Below are positions 36,556 to 45,188 of a stretch of 64,000 nucleotides of DNA, in pieces. This DNA is from an uncultured Neglectibacter sp. Its GTDB lineage: Bacteria > Bacillota > Clostridia > Oscillospirales > Acutalibacteraceae. Made by a program: the position numbers and the translations under genes. The stretch is from the NCBI GenBank assembly GCA_904419785.1, contig CAJFSY010000003.1, positions 1-64,000 on the forward strand, read 5' to 3'. Each line of letters begins with the position of its first letter. Position 1 is the first letter of the stretch. The notes below the pieces were generated by a model, which worked only from the letters and a program-made list of their open reading frames with translations, was not told the origin of the DNA and did not search any database.

Positions 36556-38487
36556 TTATGTCTCCGGCAGCCATACCCGCATTTGGTTCTCTCCACGGTT
36601 CCCCCAGGTATAATAAGGCACCATATGGATCATCTCCGGCTCTCGCTGAGGACGCTTCCGGCTGTAAAGCTCTTGGGAAGAGCAGGTTCTCCAGCCTTCC
36701 GCCTCCAACGGCACGATACCGCCCAGCAGCTGGGGGTCATACGCTCCTTCCCGCACAACGCCGTTTTCCGACAGGGAAAGGGACAACACATCGCCGCCAT
36801 TGTCCACGCCTTCGGCGCAGTACACCACCGGCCCACGCTGCACCGCTGCGCAACCTGTATCTGCCGGGACCCGGCTGCTGGCGTAGACCTTATAGGGGGT
36901 CATATCAAAAACGATCTCTATCACGTCGCCTTCTTGGAACACACGGCTTACATAGGCGTAACCGTCTCTTGCGCAAGAGGACAAGTCCCAGGTTTCCCCA
37001 TTGACGGTGAGGACTGTTTTTTCGCTCCACGCCGGAACATGGAACGCCAAGGTAGTTTCTTTCTCACCGTGGAAGGTGAACCGGGCGCTGCCCAGCCGGG
37101 GATATTCCGTCTCACAAGAAAGGCGGTACCCCAAAGCGCTGGTCACTTCTCCCCCCAGATACAAGTGGATGAACAACGTGTTGTCCCCTTCCCCATAGGC
37201 GTAGCTTCCAATAGAAGAAAGGAGCCGCGCTACATTGGGCGGGCAGCAGGCACAGGCATACCACGGGGGACGCTGGGGCAGGTCATGCTCCTGCGTAACC
37301 GCTTTTCCGGAAATGCCCGGGACCACTTCCAAGGGGTTCACATAGAAAAACCGTTTTCCGTCCAGCTGCATACCTCCCAGCACCGTGTTGTACAGGGCGC
37401 GCTCTATAACGTCGGCATACTCCCCTTTGGTTTCCAGCTGGAGCATTTGACGGGCAAAAAAGATCAGCCCGATGGAAGCGCACGTCTCGGCGTAGACCGT
37501 GGCGTTGGGCAGGTCATAGTCCACTGTGAAAGCCTCTCCCAGCACGGTAGAGCCGATGCCGCCGGTAACATACATCTGCCGGTGGGTAACGCTCTCCCAC
37601 AAAGCGTGGCAAGCGTCTTTCAAGCCCTGGTCGCCAGACTCCCCGGCCATATCCGCCATAGCTGTGTAAAGATACACCGCGCGCACCGCATGGCCCACGG
37701 CGTCTTTCTGTTCCCGCACCGGCAAAGTGCTTTGGGTATAATCTGTATCCACCGTTTTGCTGGAGGAACTCCATAGGTTCCAGCCACGGGTGGCCTTTTC
37801 TTCCACAAAATAGTTGGGCTTCTGGCCCCGCACATCCAGGAAATGGGCGCATAAGTCTTTGTATTTTTCTTTACCGGTGGCACGATACAGCCGCAGCAGC
37901 GCCAATTCCACCTCAGGGTGACCGGAATAACCACGGGGATTCTTTTCCAAGAACTGCCGGTAAATACAATCGGCATTCTTCTCCATCACCTTTAGGAGCC
38001 TGTCCTTTCCGGTGGCCTGATAATAGGCGCAGGCCGCCTCCATCAAGTGGCCGGCGCAATAGAGTTCGTGGGCTTCTTGAAGGTTCGTCCATTGGCGGCC
38101 GGGCTCCTTCACCGTAAAATAAGAATTGAGATAGCCATCCTCCTGCTGGACTTCTTCCAGCAAATCGATCAGGCTTTCCACTTTCTCTTCCAATTCCGGA
38201 TTGGGCGCCTGGCCCAAAGCGTAAGCGGCGGCTTCCAACCATTTCGCCACGTCGCTGTCTTGGAACACCATGCCGTAAAATTCGTCCGCCACTTTCTCCC
38301 CGCGGTTTTTGCGGGCCGCCAGACGAAGGTTTTCCAGGGCATGGCTTTTCTCCACCCCTTCCATCTTGTCATCCAACACCTGATACTGGTAGGGGATCAC
38401 TACCTCCCGCACCAGCTTTTGATAAACTGGCAGCAAACCCTCTCCCGCATGGTAAGCGGCGACGGGCACTTCCCGGCTCACTTTCAT
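36556..38487 (-). CDS. Glycoside hydrolase family 127, beta-L-arabinofuranosidase
   Basis: A 643-aa zinc-dependent glycosidase. The metal and nucleophile set known from Bifidobacterium HypBA1 is conserved: E334 and C336 in AETCASIG, and C414-C415 in ACACCPPNVARLL, the cysteine being the nucleophile. The (alpha/alpha)6 barrel covers roughly residues 1-420, followed by two beta-sandwich domains. No signal peptide, so a cytoplasmic role in removing beta-L-arabinofuranose from imported oligosaccharides is expected. The ATG at 38487 follows GGAAAGGAG; 14 extra in-frame codons lie upstream. Confidence 0.93.
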   Translation of the reverse strand: MKVSREVPVAAYHAGEGLLPVYQKLVREVVIPYQYQVLDDKMEGVEKSHALENLRLAARKNRGEKVADEFYGMVFQDSDVAKWLEAAAYALGQAPNPELEEKVESLIDLLEEVQQEDGYLNSYFTVKEPGRQWTNLQEAHELYCAGHLMEAACAYYQATGKDRLLKVMEKNADCIYRQFLEKNPRGYSGHPEVELALLRLYRATGKEKYKDLCAHFLDVRGQKPNYFVEEKATRGWNLWSSSSKTVDTDYTQSTLPVREQKDAVGHAVRAVYLYTAMADMAGESGDQGLKDACHALWESVTHRQMYVTGGIGSTVLGEAFTVDYDLPNATVYAETCASIGLIFFARQMLQLETKGEYADVIERALYNTVLGGMQLDGKRFFYVNPLEVVPGISGKAVTQEHDLPQRPPWYACACCPPNVARLLSSIGSYAYGEGDNTLFIHLYLGGEVTSALGYRLSCETEYPRLGSARFTFHGEKETTLAFHVPAWSEKTVLTVNGETWDLSSCARDGYAYVSRVFQEGDVIEIVFDMTPYKVYASSRVPADTGCAAVQRGPVVYCAEGVDNGGDVLSLSLSENGVVREGAYDPQLLGGIVPLEAEGWRTCSSQELYSRKRPQREPEMIHMVPYYTWGNRGENQMRVWLPET

Positions 38488-38540
38488 CACAACTCGCTCC
38501 TTTCCATATAGCCCAGGGCAATTCCCCAAGCTTTTGTCAC

Positions 38541-38570
38541 ATCATACCACAAAAGAAATCACGCTCACAA
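38541..38570 (-). promoter_or_regulatory. Probable promoter of the GH127 gene
   Basis: On the minus strand TTGTGA (38565-38570), an 18-nt spacer, and TATGAT (38541-38546), 53 nt before the start codon. Confidence 0.5.
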
Positions 38571-38600
38571 GATGCTTGCCGAAAAAATGGAGAACCCCTT

Positions 38601-39227
38601 TTAGAACTCTTCGGGGCGTCCCTCCGCCGCTTGGAGCAACTCAGCAGGCGCTTCCGCAACCTCCAGCCGCTGGAAGCTTTCTTCCGGCATGGCTTCACGC
38701 AGATAGGGCAAGCTTTCCTCTAGATCGTTCGTCCGAGCGCCTACCGCCGGGCCTGACAAAAGCTTGAAACCGAATTCCTGATACAAATGAACCGCCCGGT
38801 AACAGCTGGGATGGGTATGCAGATAAATGGGAAATTCCCCTTCCCCTGCCTGGCTTAACACGTGGGACAGCAATCCCCGTCCAATCCCCTGCCCCTCATA
38901 CTCCGGGAGGACTTTCAACCAGTGCAGCGTAGTGATTTTCCCATAAGCCCGCCACAGGAAACAAGTTCCCACAGGACGGTCCTTTTCATCACAGACAAAT
39001 GTGCATTTCTGAAAAAACAGTTCTTTTTCTTTTGCGTAGACACGCTGGAAATAGTCGTCTAAAAACCCTATGGATTCAGGGTTTATACTGTTGAGCTCTT
39101 TCCAGCAGCACAGTTCTTCCGGGCGGCAGAGCCGGGCATGATATCCCTGGGGCAGTTGGCGGAATGCTTCCCGTCTGGGCTTGGGACACATCATAAACAA
39201 ATTCAACGCCGGTATCTCGAGAGCCAT
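38601..39227 (-). CDS. GNAT-family N-acetyltransferase
   Basis: A 208-aa acetyl-CoA-dependent acyltransferase. The N-terminal half is poorly conserved. The GNAT core is in the second half: WLKVLPEYEGQGIGRGLLSH is the pyrophosphate-binding motif A, followed by LHTHPSCYRAVHLYQEFGFK as motif B. The substrate is unknown. The ATG at 39227 follows GGAAGGAG at 9 nt; the frame is open further upstream but that would run into the tRNA-Gly terminator and gene. Confidence 0.85.
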   Translation of the reverse strand: MALEIPALNLFMMCPKPRREAFRQLPQGYHARLCRPEELCCWKELNSINPESIGFLDDYFQRVYAKEKELFFQKCTFVCDEKDRPVGTCFLWRAYGKITTLHWLKVLPEYEGQGIGRGLLSHVLSQAGEGEFPIYLHTHPSCYRAVHLYQEFGFKLLSGPAVGARTNDLEESLPYLREAMPEESFQRLEVAEAPAELLQAAEGRPEEF

Positions 39228-39268
39228 TTCTTCCATCTCCTTCCAATGGGAACGCTTCACATAGCAAC

Positions 39269-39296
39269 AGTATAGCACAACCCTTGGAAGGCGCAA
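39269..39296 (-). promoter_or_regulatory. Probable promoter of the GNAT gene
   Basis: On the minus strand TTGCGC (39291-39296), a 16-nt spacer and TATACT (39269-39274), 42 nt before the ATG and just downstream of the tRNA-Gly terminator. Confidence 0.5.
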
Positions 39297-39326
39297 CCTT
39301 TTCTTCCGCAAAAGTCCGGCAAACAC

Positions 39327-39355
39327 AAAAAAACGGTACGCAGTGTGCGTACCGT
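39327..39355 (-). terminator. Terminator of tRNA-Gly(GCC)
   Basis: ACGGTACGCA and TGCGTACCGT form a perfect 10-bp stem with a 3-nt loop, followed by seven T residues on the minus strand. It begins only 4 nt after the tRNA 3' end. Confidence 0.93.
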
Positions 39356-39358
39356 TTT

Positions 39359-39434
39359 TGGAGCGGAAGACGAGGCTCGAACTCGCTACCTCCACCTTGG
39401 CAAGGTGGCGCTCTACCAGATGAGCTACTCCCGC
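39359..39434 (-). tRNA. tRNA-Gly (anticodon GCC)
   Basis: A 76-nt cloverleaf on the minus strand. The acceptor GCGGGAG pairs with CTTCCGC (one G-T pair), the anticodon loop TTGCCAA gives GCC, the T arm is GAGTTCGAGCCTC, and CCA is encoded. A single-gene transcription unit with a consensus promoter and tight terminator. Confidence 0.96.
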
Positions 39435-39470
39435 ATATTTACTTTTGCGCCCTCTCTCGAGCGCTTGTTT

Positions 39471-39499
39471 ATTATAAACGCTGGCTCGAAATTTGTCAA
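39471..39499 (-). promoter_or_regulatory. Promoter of tRNA-Gly(GCC)
   Basis: TTGACA (39494-39499) and TATAAT (39471-39476) on the minus strand with a 17-nt spacer, 37 nt before the tRNA: a full-consensus promoter. Confidence 0.9.
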
Positions 39500-39542
39500 G
39501 GACTTTTTTAAAAAAATATAAAAAAACAAAAAAGAGGGATTT

Positions 39543-39590
39543 AAAACAAAAAACAAGGGCACAGCCCCGTATTGGGAGGCCGGCCCCTGT
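39543..39590 (-). terminator. Terminator of the cold-shock gene
   Basis: On the minus strand AGGGGC pairs with GCCCTT around an imperfect inner GC-rich stem, followed by TGTTTTTTGTTTT. It begins 18 nt after the csp stop. Confidence 0.7.
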
Positions 39591-39607
39591 CTTTGGTCAT
39601 TAAAGAC

Positions 39608-39817
39608 TTAGATCTTCTGGACGTTAACAGCGCGCAGCTTGGAGCTGTTCTTGGGATCGGGCTCGGTCTCGAAGGTAACCTTCTGACCCTCTTCCAAAGT
39701 CTTGAAGCCGTCGGCTACGATAGCGGAGAAATGCACGAACACGTCGTCGCCGCCCTCGTCGTTAGAGATGAAGCCATAACCTTTTTCTGCGTTGAACCAT
39801 TTGACTGTACCGTTCAT
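39608..39817 (-). CDS. cspA: Cold-shock domain protein
   Basis: A 69-aa single OB-fold nucleic-acid chaperone. RNP1 is KGYGFIS and RNP2 is DVFVHFSAI, with the N-terminal [11 protein letters not shown]. Length and sequence are canonical. TAGGAGG precedes the ATG at 9-10 nt. The mRNA would have a leader of about 195 nt from the promoter at 40020-40048, and this leader carries a strong terminator-like hairpin. Which Csp paralog this is cannot be told. Confidence 0.96.
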   Translation of the reverse strand: MNGTVKWFNAEKGYGFISNDEGGDDVFVHFSAIVADGFKTLEEGQKVTFETEPDPKNSSKLRAVNVQKI

Positions 39818-39927
39818 AAATCGGCACCTCCTAGTGTAAGATCGTATTATGCTAGCAGCGCCGGCACCGGTTTCCCGGCATGTTAGAAGGCTTTGCGCTT
39901 CACCGAAGAGGGAGCCCCCCGGCTTTT

Positions 39928-39989
39928 AAAAAAACTCACAGCTTGTGTAAATCATTCAAACAGTCCAATGACTTACAAAAGCTGTGAGT
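39928..39989 (-). promoter_or_regulatory. Attenuator-like hairpin in the csp leader
   Basis: On the minus strand an 11-bp arm ACTCACAGCTT/AAGCTGTGAGT continues as TGTAA/TTACA and TCATT/AATGA, giving a helix of about 22 pairs with one mismatch and one G-U pair around a 10-nt loop. Six or seven T residues follow immediately. It lies 24 nt after the predicted transcription start and 110 nt before the csp ATG, so it would stop most csp transcripts unless melted. Confidence 0.75.
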
Positions 39990-40019
39990 CCATCTTCCGT
40001 GCTATCAGAATACATGCTC

Positions 40020-40048
40020 ACTATATCATTCTCACGGCCCTTTGTCAA
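40020..40048 (-). promoter_or_regulatory. Promoter of the csp transcript
   Basis: TTGACA (40043-40048) and TATAGT (40020-40025) on the minus strand with a 17-nt spacer. The next gene downstream on this strand is csp. Confidence 0.85.
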
Positions 40049-40186
40049 CCGTTTTTGAAAAAATATTTTGGCAAAAAGCCTTTTATTTTTCCAATCCTCC
40101 TCTATTTCTTTGGGCATTTTGGTCCTTTTTCCACGGATGGTCTTTGAAACTTTTTTAGGATTTTTCTTTAAAGCATGGAGAATATC

Positions 40187-40216
40187 TTGTCCCCTTTCCC
40201 CAGATTATAGTATAAT
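40187..40216 (+). promoter_or_regulatory. Promoter of the MoxR-DUF58-transglutaminase operon
   Basis: TTGTCC (40187-40192), an 18-nt spacer and a perfect TATAAT (40211-40216). The ATG of the MoxR gene follows after 120 nt. The rest of the 40049-40336 stretch is AT-rich with no recognised gene. Confidence 0.65.
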
Positions 40217-40336
40217 AGCTGAAAACATCCCTATTTTTCAAGGGGCCTTTTTGAGTATATCCCCTTCTTTCCAGACAAAGGCTTTTGCTGAAAGTTTCGG
40301 GAAGAATGACGAATAAAGACAGAGGAGGGAACCATC

Positions 40337-41272
40337 ATGCTGCAACCCAAAGCCATGGCGGTGGTCAACGAGGTGCGCAAAGCCATCCTTGGCAAAGACA
40401 CCATTGTGTGCAAGGTGTTTATGGCTATTTTGGCCCGGGGGCATATCCTGCTGGAGGACAACCCCGGCGTGGGAAAAACCACTTTGGCCCTGGCGTTCTC
40501 AAAGGCCATGGGCTTACATTATAACCGAGTGCAGTTCACCCCTGAGATCATGCCTGCGGACGTGGTAGGCTTTTCCGTTTGGGACCGTGAAACCGGAGAA
40601 TTCTCCTACCGGCCCGGAGCCGTGCTGTGCAACTTGTTTCTGGCAGACGAAATCAACCGTACCAGCGCCAAAACACAAAGCGCCCTGCTGGAAGCCATGG
40701 AGGAAAACCAGGTCACCGTGGACAACGTCCGCCACCCCCTGCCCCAGCCCTTTACCGTCATCGCCACCCAGAACCCTGTGGGTTCTGCCGGGACCCAGCT
40801 TTTGCCCGAATCTCAGCTGGACCGGTTCATGCTGCGGCTTTCCATCGGGTATCCTTCCTTAGAACAAGAAATCCTTATATTGAAACAGACAGAAGGCGGG
40901 CGTCCCGTAGACGCTTTGCGCCAAACCACCACCTTGGAAGAAGTGCGCCAAATGCAGGCAGAAGCAGCCCAGGTCCATGTGGCGGAGGACCTTTACCGCT
41001 ATGTGGCCAGCCTTTGCGCCGCCACCCGGAACCATCCCCTGCTGCGCCTGGGAGCCAGCCCACGGGCAGGGGGCGCGTTGATAAGGGCTTGCCGCGCTTC
41101 CGCCTGGATGGCTGGCAGAGACTATGTCATCCCAGAAGATGTGCGCCTGCTCTACTATGATGTGCTGGAACACCGTGTCACAGCCGACCCACAAGCCCGG
41201 CTCAGCGGCCGCAGCACCCACGCTCTGCTTACCGAAGTGTGGGACTCCGTGCCCCAGCCCAAACTGGTATAG
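40337..41272 (+). CDS. MoxR-family AAA+ ATPase
   Basis: A 311-aa chaperone-like ATPase. Walker A is EDNPGVGKTTLA (near residue 40), Walker B is LFLADEINRTSAKTQ, and sensor 1 is VIATQNPVGSAGT. The C-terminal lid follows. MoxR proteins linked to DUF58 genes are thought to assist folding or activation of partner proteins, usually with a VWA-type or transglutaminase partner. AGAGGAGG precedes the ATG. First gene of a three-gene operon. Confidence 0.93.
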   Translation: MLQPKAMAVVNEVRKAILGKDTIVCKVFMAILARGHILLEDNPGVGKTTLALAFSKAMGLHYNRVQFTPEIMPADVVGFSVWDRETGEFSYRPGAVLCNLFLADEINRTSAKTQSALLEAMEENQVTVDNVRHPLPQPFTVIATQNPVGSAGTQLLPESQLDRFMLRLSIGYPSLEQEILILKQTEGGRPVDALRQTTTLEEVRQMQAEAAQVHVAEDLYRYVASLCAATRNHPLLRLGASPRAGGALIRACRASAWMAGRDYVIPEDVRLLYYDVLEHRVTADPQARLSGRSTHALLTEVWDSVPQPKLV

Positions 41273-41323
41273 GCCTCTAAACAGACGCTTCTGGCGCCAT
41301 CCCGCGGAAAGGAGGGGAACTCT

Positions 41324-42496
41324 ATGTGGAAGAGCCGGCTTCGCTATTTTCTGGTCCTTTTGGGGACCAGCACGTTCTTTATCTGCTTTAACGGATACCT
41401 TTCTTTGTATCTATGGGTCTTGTCATTGCTGCTCCCGGTGGTTTCCCTTCTGGTCTCCCTTCCAGGAATGCTGGGGACACGTGCCTCCCTCTCTGCCGGT
41501 GAGACAGGGGGCTCCGTCCCTGGGGCCAGAAAGGGGGAGACCATTCCTTTGCAGCTGGAAATCTGGAACGCCACACCTTTTTCCAGTGGGCGGGCACGGG
41601 CACGCCTTTCCGTGACCAACACCTTTACTGGGCTGCGCCAGCGGGAACAGTTCCTTTTTACGGCCGGCCCTCACCATCAGGTGTTCCAGCACCAGCTTTC
41701 GTCCCAAACCTGCGGTCAAGTGATCTGCCGGTTGGAACGCTTATGGGTCTGCGATTATCTGGGGCTGGTCAGTTTACCGGCAGGCAGGCCCAAGGAGGTC
41801 GCGGCTTATTTTTGGCCTACCGTCTACAACTTGGATTTGGATATTGAGGAAAGCCCCGTACCTGACGGCGAAGGGGAACGGTATTCCCAGAAAAAGCCCG
41901 GGGACGACCCCACTGAATTATTCGCTCTGCGGGATTACCGGGAAGGGGACCGGCTTTCGCGGATTCATTGGAAGCTTTCCCAAAAGCTGGGCCGTGTTTT
42001 GGTGAAGGAACTTGGGATGCCCCTTTCCGACCAGCTGCTGTTTTTGCTGGACTTAAACGGCAGCGGCCAGGAGACCGACATGCTGCTGGATGCTTTTGCC
42101 AGCCTTTCCAGTTTTTTGGCGGAACGGGAGGTGGCCCACCGGGTGCTGTATTGGCAGCCCCAGGCCCAGCAGTTCCAATGCCGAGAAATTTCCCAGGCTT
42201 CCGACTTGCTCCCCCTGTGGCAGGAGGTTTTGGCTTCCGGCAGAGGAGCGGCGCTCCCTATCCTGAAAGAAGAGTTCCTCCCCACTGGGATCTCCCATGG
42301 TTTATATGTATGCTGTTCTCCCCAAACGCAGCCGCTGCTGGTCTTGAAAGACTGTTATCCCAGCGCCCGGCTCACGGTGATCCAAACCGGGCCTCTCCAA
42401 GAAGAGGCATCCTTGGGAAAGCGTTTCGCCGGAATCTCTCACATCGTTTTAGAAACCGGGAAAACAGCTCAGAATCTTACCGGCGTGACTTTATAA
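41324..42496 (+). CDS. DUF58-domain membrane protein
   Basis: A 390-aa protein with two adjacent N-terminal membrane helices (about 5-45), then a beta-rich domain and a C-terminal DUF58 region. The family motif is visible as DPTELFALRDYREGDRLSRIHWKLSQK, read in two parts around residues 200-225. The function of DUF58 is not established; it nearly always accompanies MoxR. GGAAAGGAGG precedes the ATG. The next gene starts within 14 nt of its stop. Confidence 0.88.
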   Translation: MWKSRLRYFLVLLGTSTFFICFNGYLSLYLWVLSLLLPVVSLLVSLPGMLGTRASLSAGETGGSVPGARKGETIPLQLEIWNATPFSSGRARARLSVTNTFTGLRQREQFLFTAGPHHQVFQHQLSSQTCGQVICRLERLWVCDYLGLVSLPAGRPKEVAAYFWPTVYNLDLDIEESPVPDGEGERYSQKKPGDDPTELFALRDYREGDRLSRIHWKLSQKLGRVLVKELGMPLSDQLLFLLDLNGSGQETDMLLDAFASLSSFLAEREVAHRVLYWQPQAQQFQCREISQASDLLPLWQEVLASGRGAALPILKEEFLPTGISHGLYVCCSPQTQPLLVLKDCYPSARLTVIQTGPLQEEASLGKRFAGISHIVLETGKTAQNLTGVTL

Positions 42497-42509
42497 GGAG
42501 GTGCGGCTC

Positions 42510-45125
42510 TTGGCAAAACGAACACAAGCGGCAGGCCGCCTTCCCCTGCTGGACAAGCCCCGTATCCTTTACGCGGACCCGGGGACATTCTCCCAAAGCT
42601 TATTTTACGGCCCCCTATTCTTGTTGGAATGCGTTGGGGCTCTTGGCTGCTTTTTCGGGACCTTTCAGGTCCCTATAACGCCTGCCCCGGCCATCGCCGT
42701 AGGATTGGCATGTTTTTTCTTCTCGCTGTTTCTGTTTTTGGCGAAGCGGCCTTCCTGGCTGGTTTCCCTTTTTGGAATTCTGGCGTGGCTTGGCGGCGTC
42801 TGGTACTTTTTCGACGACCTGGTGCAAGGCTGCGCCCACACAATCAACCTGGTGCTGGAAGCCTATGAAGAAAAACTGGGAATGCCTCTTCCTTTTTTGA
42901 CGGTCACTCCCGGGCTGAGCAGCCAGGAAATCTCTTTTCAGTGCACCGTGTTTTTCTGCTTATTCACTTTTCCCTATCTCTTCTTTTTGGGATGGCTGCT
43001 CATCAACCGCAAAAGCGGTTTTGGCACTTTTTGCTTAACCGGGCTGATGTTGCTGTTCCCCATGGCCATCTCGCTGGTCCCTCCCACGCCTTACCTGGCG
43101 GCGCTCCTGCTGTTTTGGGCGGTACTGCTGCTGTCCTCCCACGCTTTTGGGGCGCGCCACCGGCTTTTGGAGGACAGAGGCCGGTTCCACGCGGGCGGAG
43201 GAGGAGGGGCCCGTCCCTCCATGATGGCGCTTCTGCTGGGCAGCGCTGTTCTGTCCATGGCGCTGACTTACTTTCTTGTGCCTTATTCCACCTATGAACG
43301 GCCCAAAATCGCCATAGATTTATGGAATGGCTTTACCCAGGGATTCGGTTTGAACGAAGCCCTGCAAGGCGGGGTGGGAAACGGCAACAACCAAGTGAAG
43401 TTATCTTCGCTGGGAGCCCGCAGCTACACCGGAAAGACGGCTCTGCGGGTACGTTATCAATGGGATGACACATCCGAGTTCCCAACCCAATCCACCAACC
43501 AGCAAAAGGACTATTTAAAAAGCTTTGTGGGCAGCGTCTACACCGGCGGCAGCTGGGAACGCCTCTCCTCTCAAGACAGCGCAGAGCTGCGGGAACTGCT
43601 CGGGGGGGAACACCCGCAAACGCTGCTGGACAGCTTTTCCACCGTCTTTTTTCCTCAAAGCCAAATCAAATACCACCTGGACGTGGAAAACGTCAGCGCG
43701 AACCCCCGGTGCGTCTATACACCTTACGGGCTTGTCGCCTCCAGTGTGGATGAAGAATCCCTAGGCTATGTAGAGGATGGCTTTTTGCAATCCACACGTT
43801 TCTTCAGCGGCACCCCTTCTTACAGCCTGGAAGCCTGGGGACTCCCCCAGCAGCCCCAGTATTATGGCAATCTGGTACTGACAAGTGTGTTCGACGGCTA
43901 CCTGAACGCATTGGATGACAGCCAAAACCCAGCCAGCAGCCGGCAGGACATGGTCAACGACCTTTGGAACCGGGTGAAAGCGGACTTTTACACGGAAGAC
44001 GGTGAACCTCTCCCCTCCAAGGATATAGAGCTGTGGACAATCCCCCAAGACCTTTTGGAATGCCTCGATGCGGAACAGCAAAAGCTTGCCCGCACTACAG
44101 AAGCTTACAACAAGTTCGTTTACGAGCATTATACCCAGCTGCCTGAGGATTTGCGGAACACCCTCATTCAGTTTTTGGAGGAACAAGGCATCATAACCAA
44201 CGCCCCATCCTCTTCCCTGTTTTCCCAGCTGCTTCTAAGCCAGCAGATCGCCAACATCCTGGCAGCCCGGTGCACCTATACCCTGACGCCCCCTTCCCTG
44301 CCCAGCGGCCGGGACTTCGTGGAATATTTCCTCTTTGAAAGCCACCAGGGATATTGCGTCCACTTCGCCACCGCCGCGGTAGCCCTGTTCCGGGCTGTGG
44401 GGCTCCCCGCCAGGTACGCCGAAGGCTATGCCGTTCCCTCGGGGGAGGAAGGCTGGGTGGACGTACCCGATTATAACGCTCACGCCTGGGTGGAGATCTA
44501 TCTGGGCGGCACCGGCTGGATTCCGGTGGAAGTAACCCCTGCCGGCCCGGACGCTCCTGCCGCAACGGCAAACGCCCGTCCCCCGGAGACCCAAGCGGCC
44601 ACGCCGACTCCCACTCCAACACCCAGCCCATCGCCAACGCCTACTCCTACCCCGCAAGCTTCTCCCTCCGCCAAGCCCAGCCAAGCCCCCAGCCCTTCTT
44701 CCTCTCCTGCGCCAGGAGCCGCGGAAAAAGAAGGCTCTGAGAGCAGCGGCCTTTGGCACGCAGTTTTAGGCACCGTGGGCGGGTTGCTGTTGGCGGCCGC
44801 CATTGTGTTGCTGCGCCGGGCAATCATCTTGAAATTCCGGCTGAAACGGTTCGCGCAAAGAGACCGGAACAAGGCTGCGCTGGAACTGTACGCTTCCATT
44901 TTAGAGCTGCACCGAATCGGGAAAAAACTTCTTCCCCATTGGCAGGAAGAACTCCCCTCAGAGCTGAAACAGTTAGCCTTAAAAGCACGTTTCAGCCAGC
45001 ACCGGCTCACGCAGGAAGAATACGCCGTTTTTTGGGAACAGCGGCAAAACGCTGTTTCACTGCTGAAAAAACAGCTGCCTCTTTCTAAAACATTGTGGTG
45101 CCAATATGGGCTATGCCTGTTCTAG
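42510..45125 (+). CDS. TgpA-like membrane transglutaminase-domain protein
   Basis: An 871-aa membrane protein. Six or seven N-terminal helices lie within the first 250 residues, and a large external region follows. The papain-like transglutaminase core has catalytic Cys in GYCVHFATAAVALFR and His in YNAHAWVEIYL. The third acidic position is Glu (PVEVTPA) where Asp is common. A Thr/Pro/Ser-rich linker with TPTPTPSPSPTP repeats leads to one more membrane helix and a cytoplasmic tail. The substrate is unknown; a wall or surface-protein target is likely. TTG at 42510 is preferred over GTG at 42501, which would sit inside the AGGAGG. Confidence 0.85.
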   Translation: MAKRTQAAGRLPLLDKPRILYADPGTFSQSLFYGPLFLLECVGALGCFFGTFQVPITPAPAIAVGLACFFFSLFLFLAKRPSWLVSLFGILAWLGGVWYFFDDLVQGCAHTINLVLEAYEEKLGMPLPFLTVTPGLSSQEISFQCTVFFCLFTFPYLFFLGWLLINRKSGFGTFCLTGLMLLFPMAISLVPPTPYLAALLLFWAVLLLSSHAFGARHRLLEDRGRFHAGGGGGARPSMMALLLGSAVLSMALTYFLVPYSTYERPKIAIDLWNGFTQGFGLNEALQGGVGNGNNQVKLSSLGARSYTGKTALRVRYQWDDTSEFPTQSTNQQKDYLKSFVGSVYTGGSWERLSSQDSAELRELLGGEHPQTLLDSFSTVFFPQSQIKYHLDVENVSANPRCVYTPYGLVASSVDEESLGYVEDGFLQSTRFFSGTPSYSLEAWGLPQQPQYYGNLVLTSVFDGYLNALDDSQNPASSRQDMVNDLWNRVKADFYTEDGEPLPSKDIELWTIPQDLLECLDAEQQKLARTTEAYNKFVYEHYTQLPEDLRNTLIQFLEEQGIITNAPSSSLFSQLLLSQQIANILAARCTYTLTPPSLPSGRDFVEYFLFESHQGYCVHFATAAVALFRAVGLPARYAEGYAVPSGEEGWVDVPDYNAHAWVEIYLGGTGWIPVEVTPAGPDAPAATANARPPETQAATPTPTPTPSPSPTPTPTPQASPSAKPSQAPSPSSSPAPGAAEKEGSESSGLWHAVLGTVGGLLLAAAIVLLRRAIILKFRLKRFAQRDRNKAALELYASILELHRIGKKLLPHWQEELPSELKQLALKARFSQHRLTQEEYAVFWEQRQNAVSLLKKQLPLSKTLWCQYGLCLF

Positions 45126-45141
45126 GATGGGCTTAAGAAAC

Positions 45142-45184
45142 AAAAAAACGGGCTTCCGTGGCATTCGCGGCAGTCCGTTTTCTT
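45142..45184 (+). terminator. Shared terminator between the transglutaminase and MarR genes
   Basis: AACGG/CCGTT with an extended imperfect stem (CT/AG, CCG/CGG), flanked by seven A residues on one side and four T residues on the other. The two flanking genes converge on it. Confidence 0.75.
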
Positions 45185-45188
45185 CTGT

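Noticed and set aside
39284-39511. Plus-strand open frame across the tRNA-Gly gene, and the upstream extension of the GNAT frame to 39395
   Set aside because: Both run through a complete tRNA and its terminator; the GNAT start at 39227 has a proper ribosome binding site.
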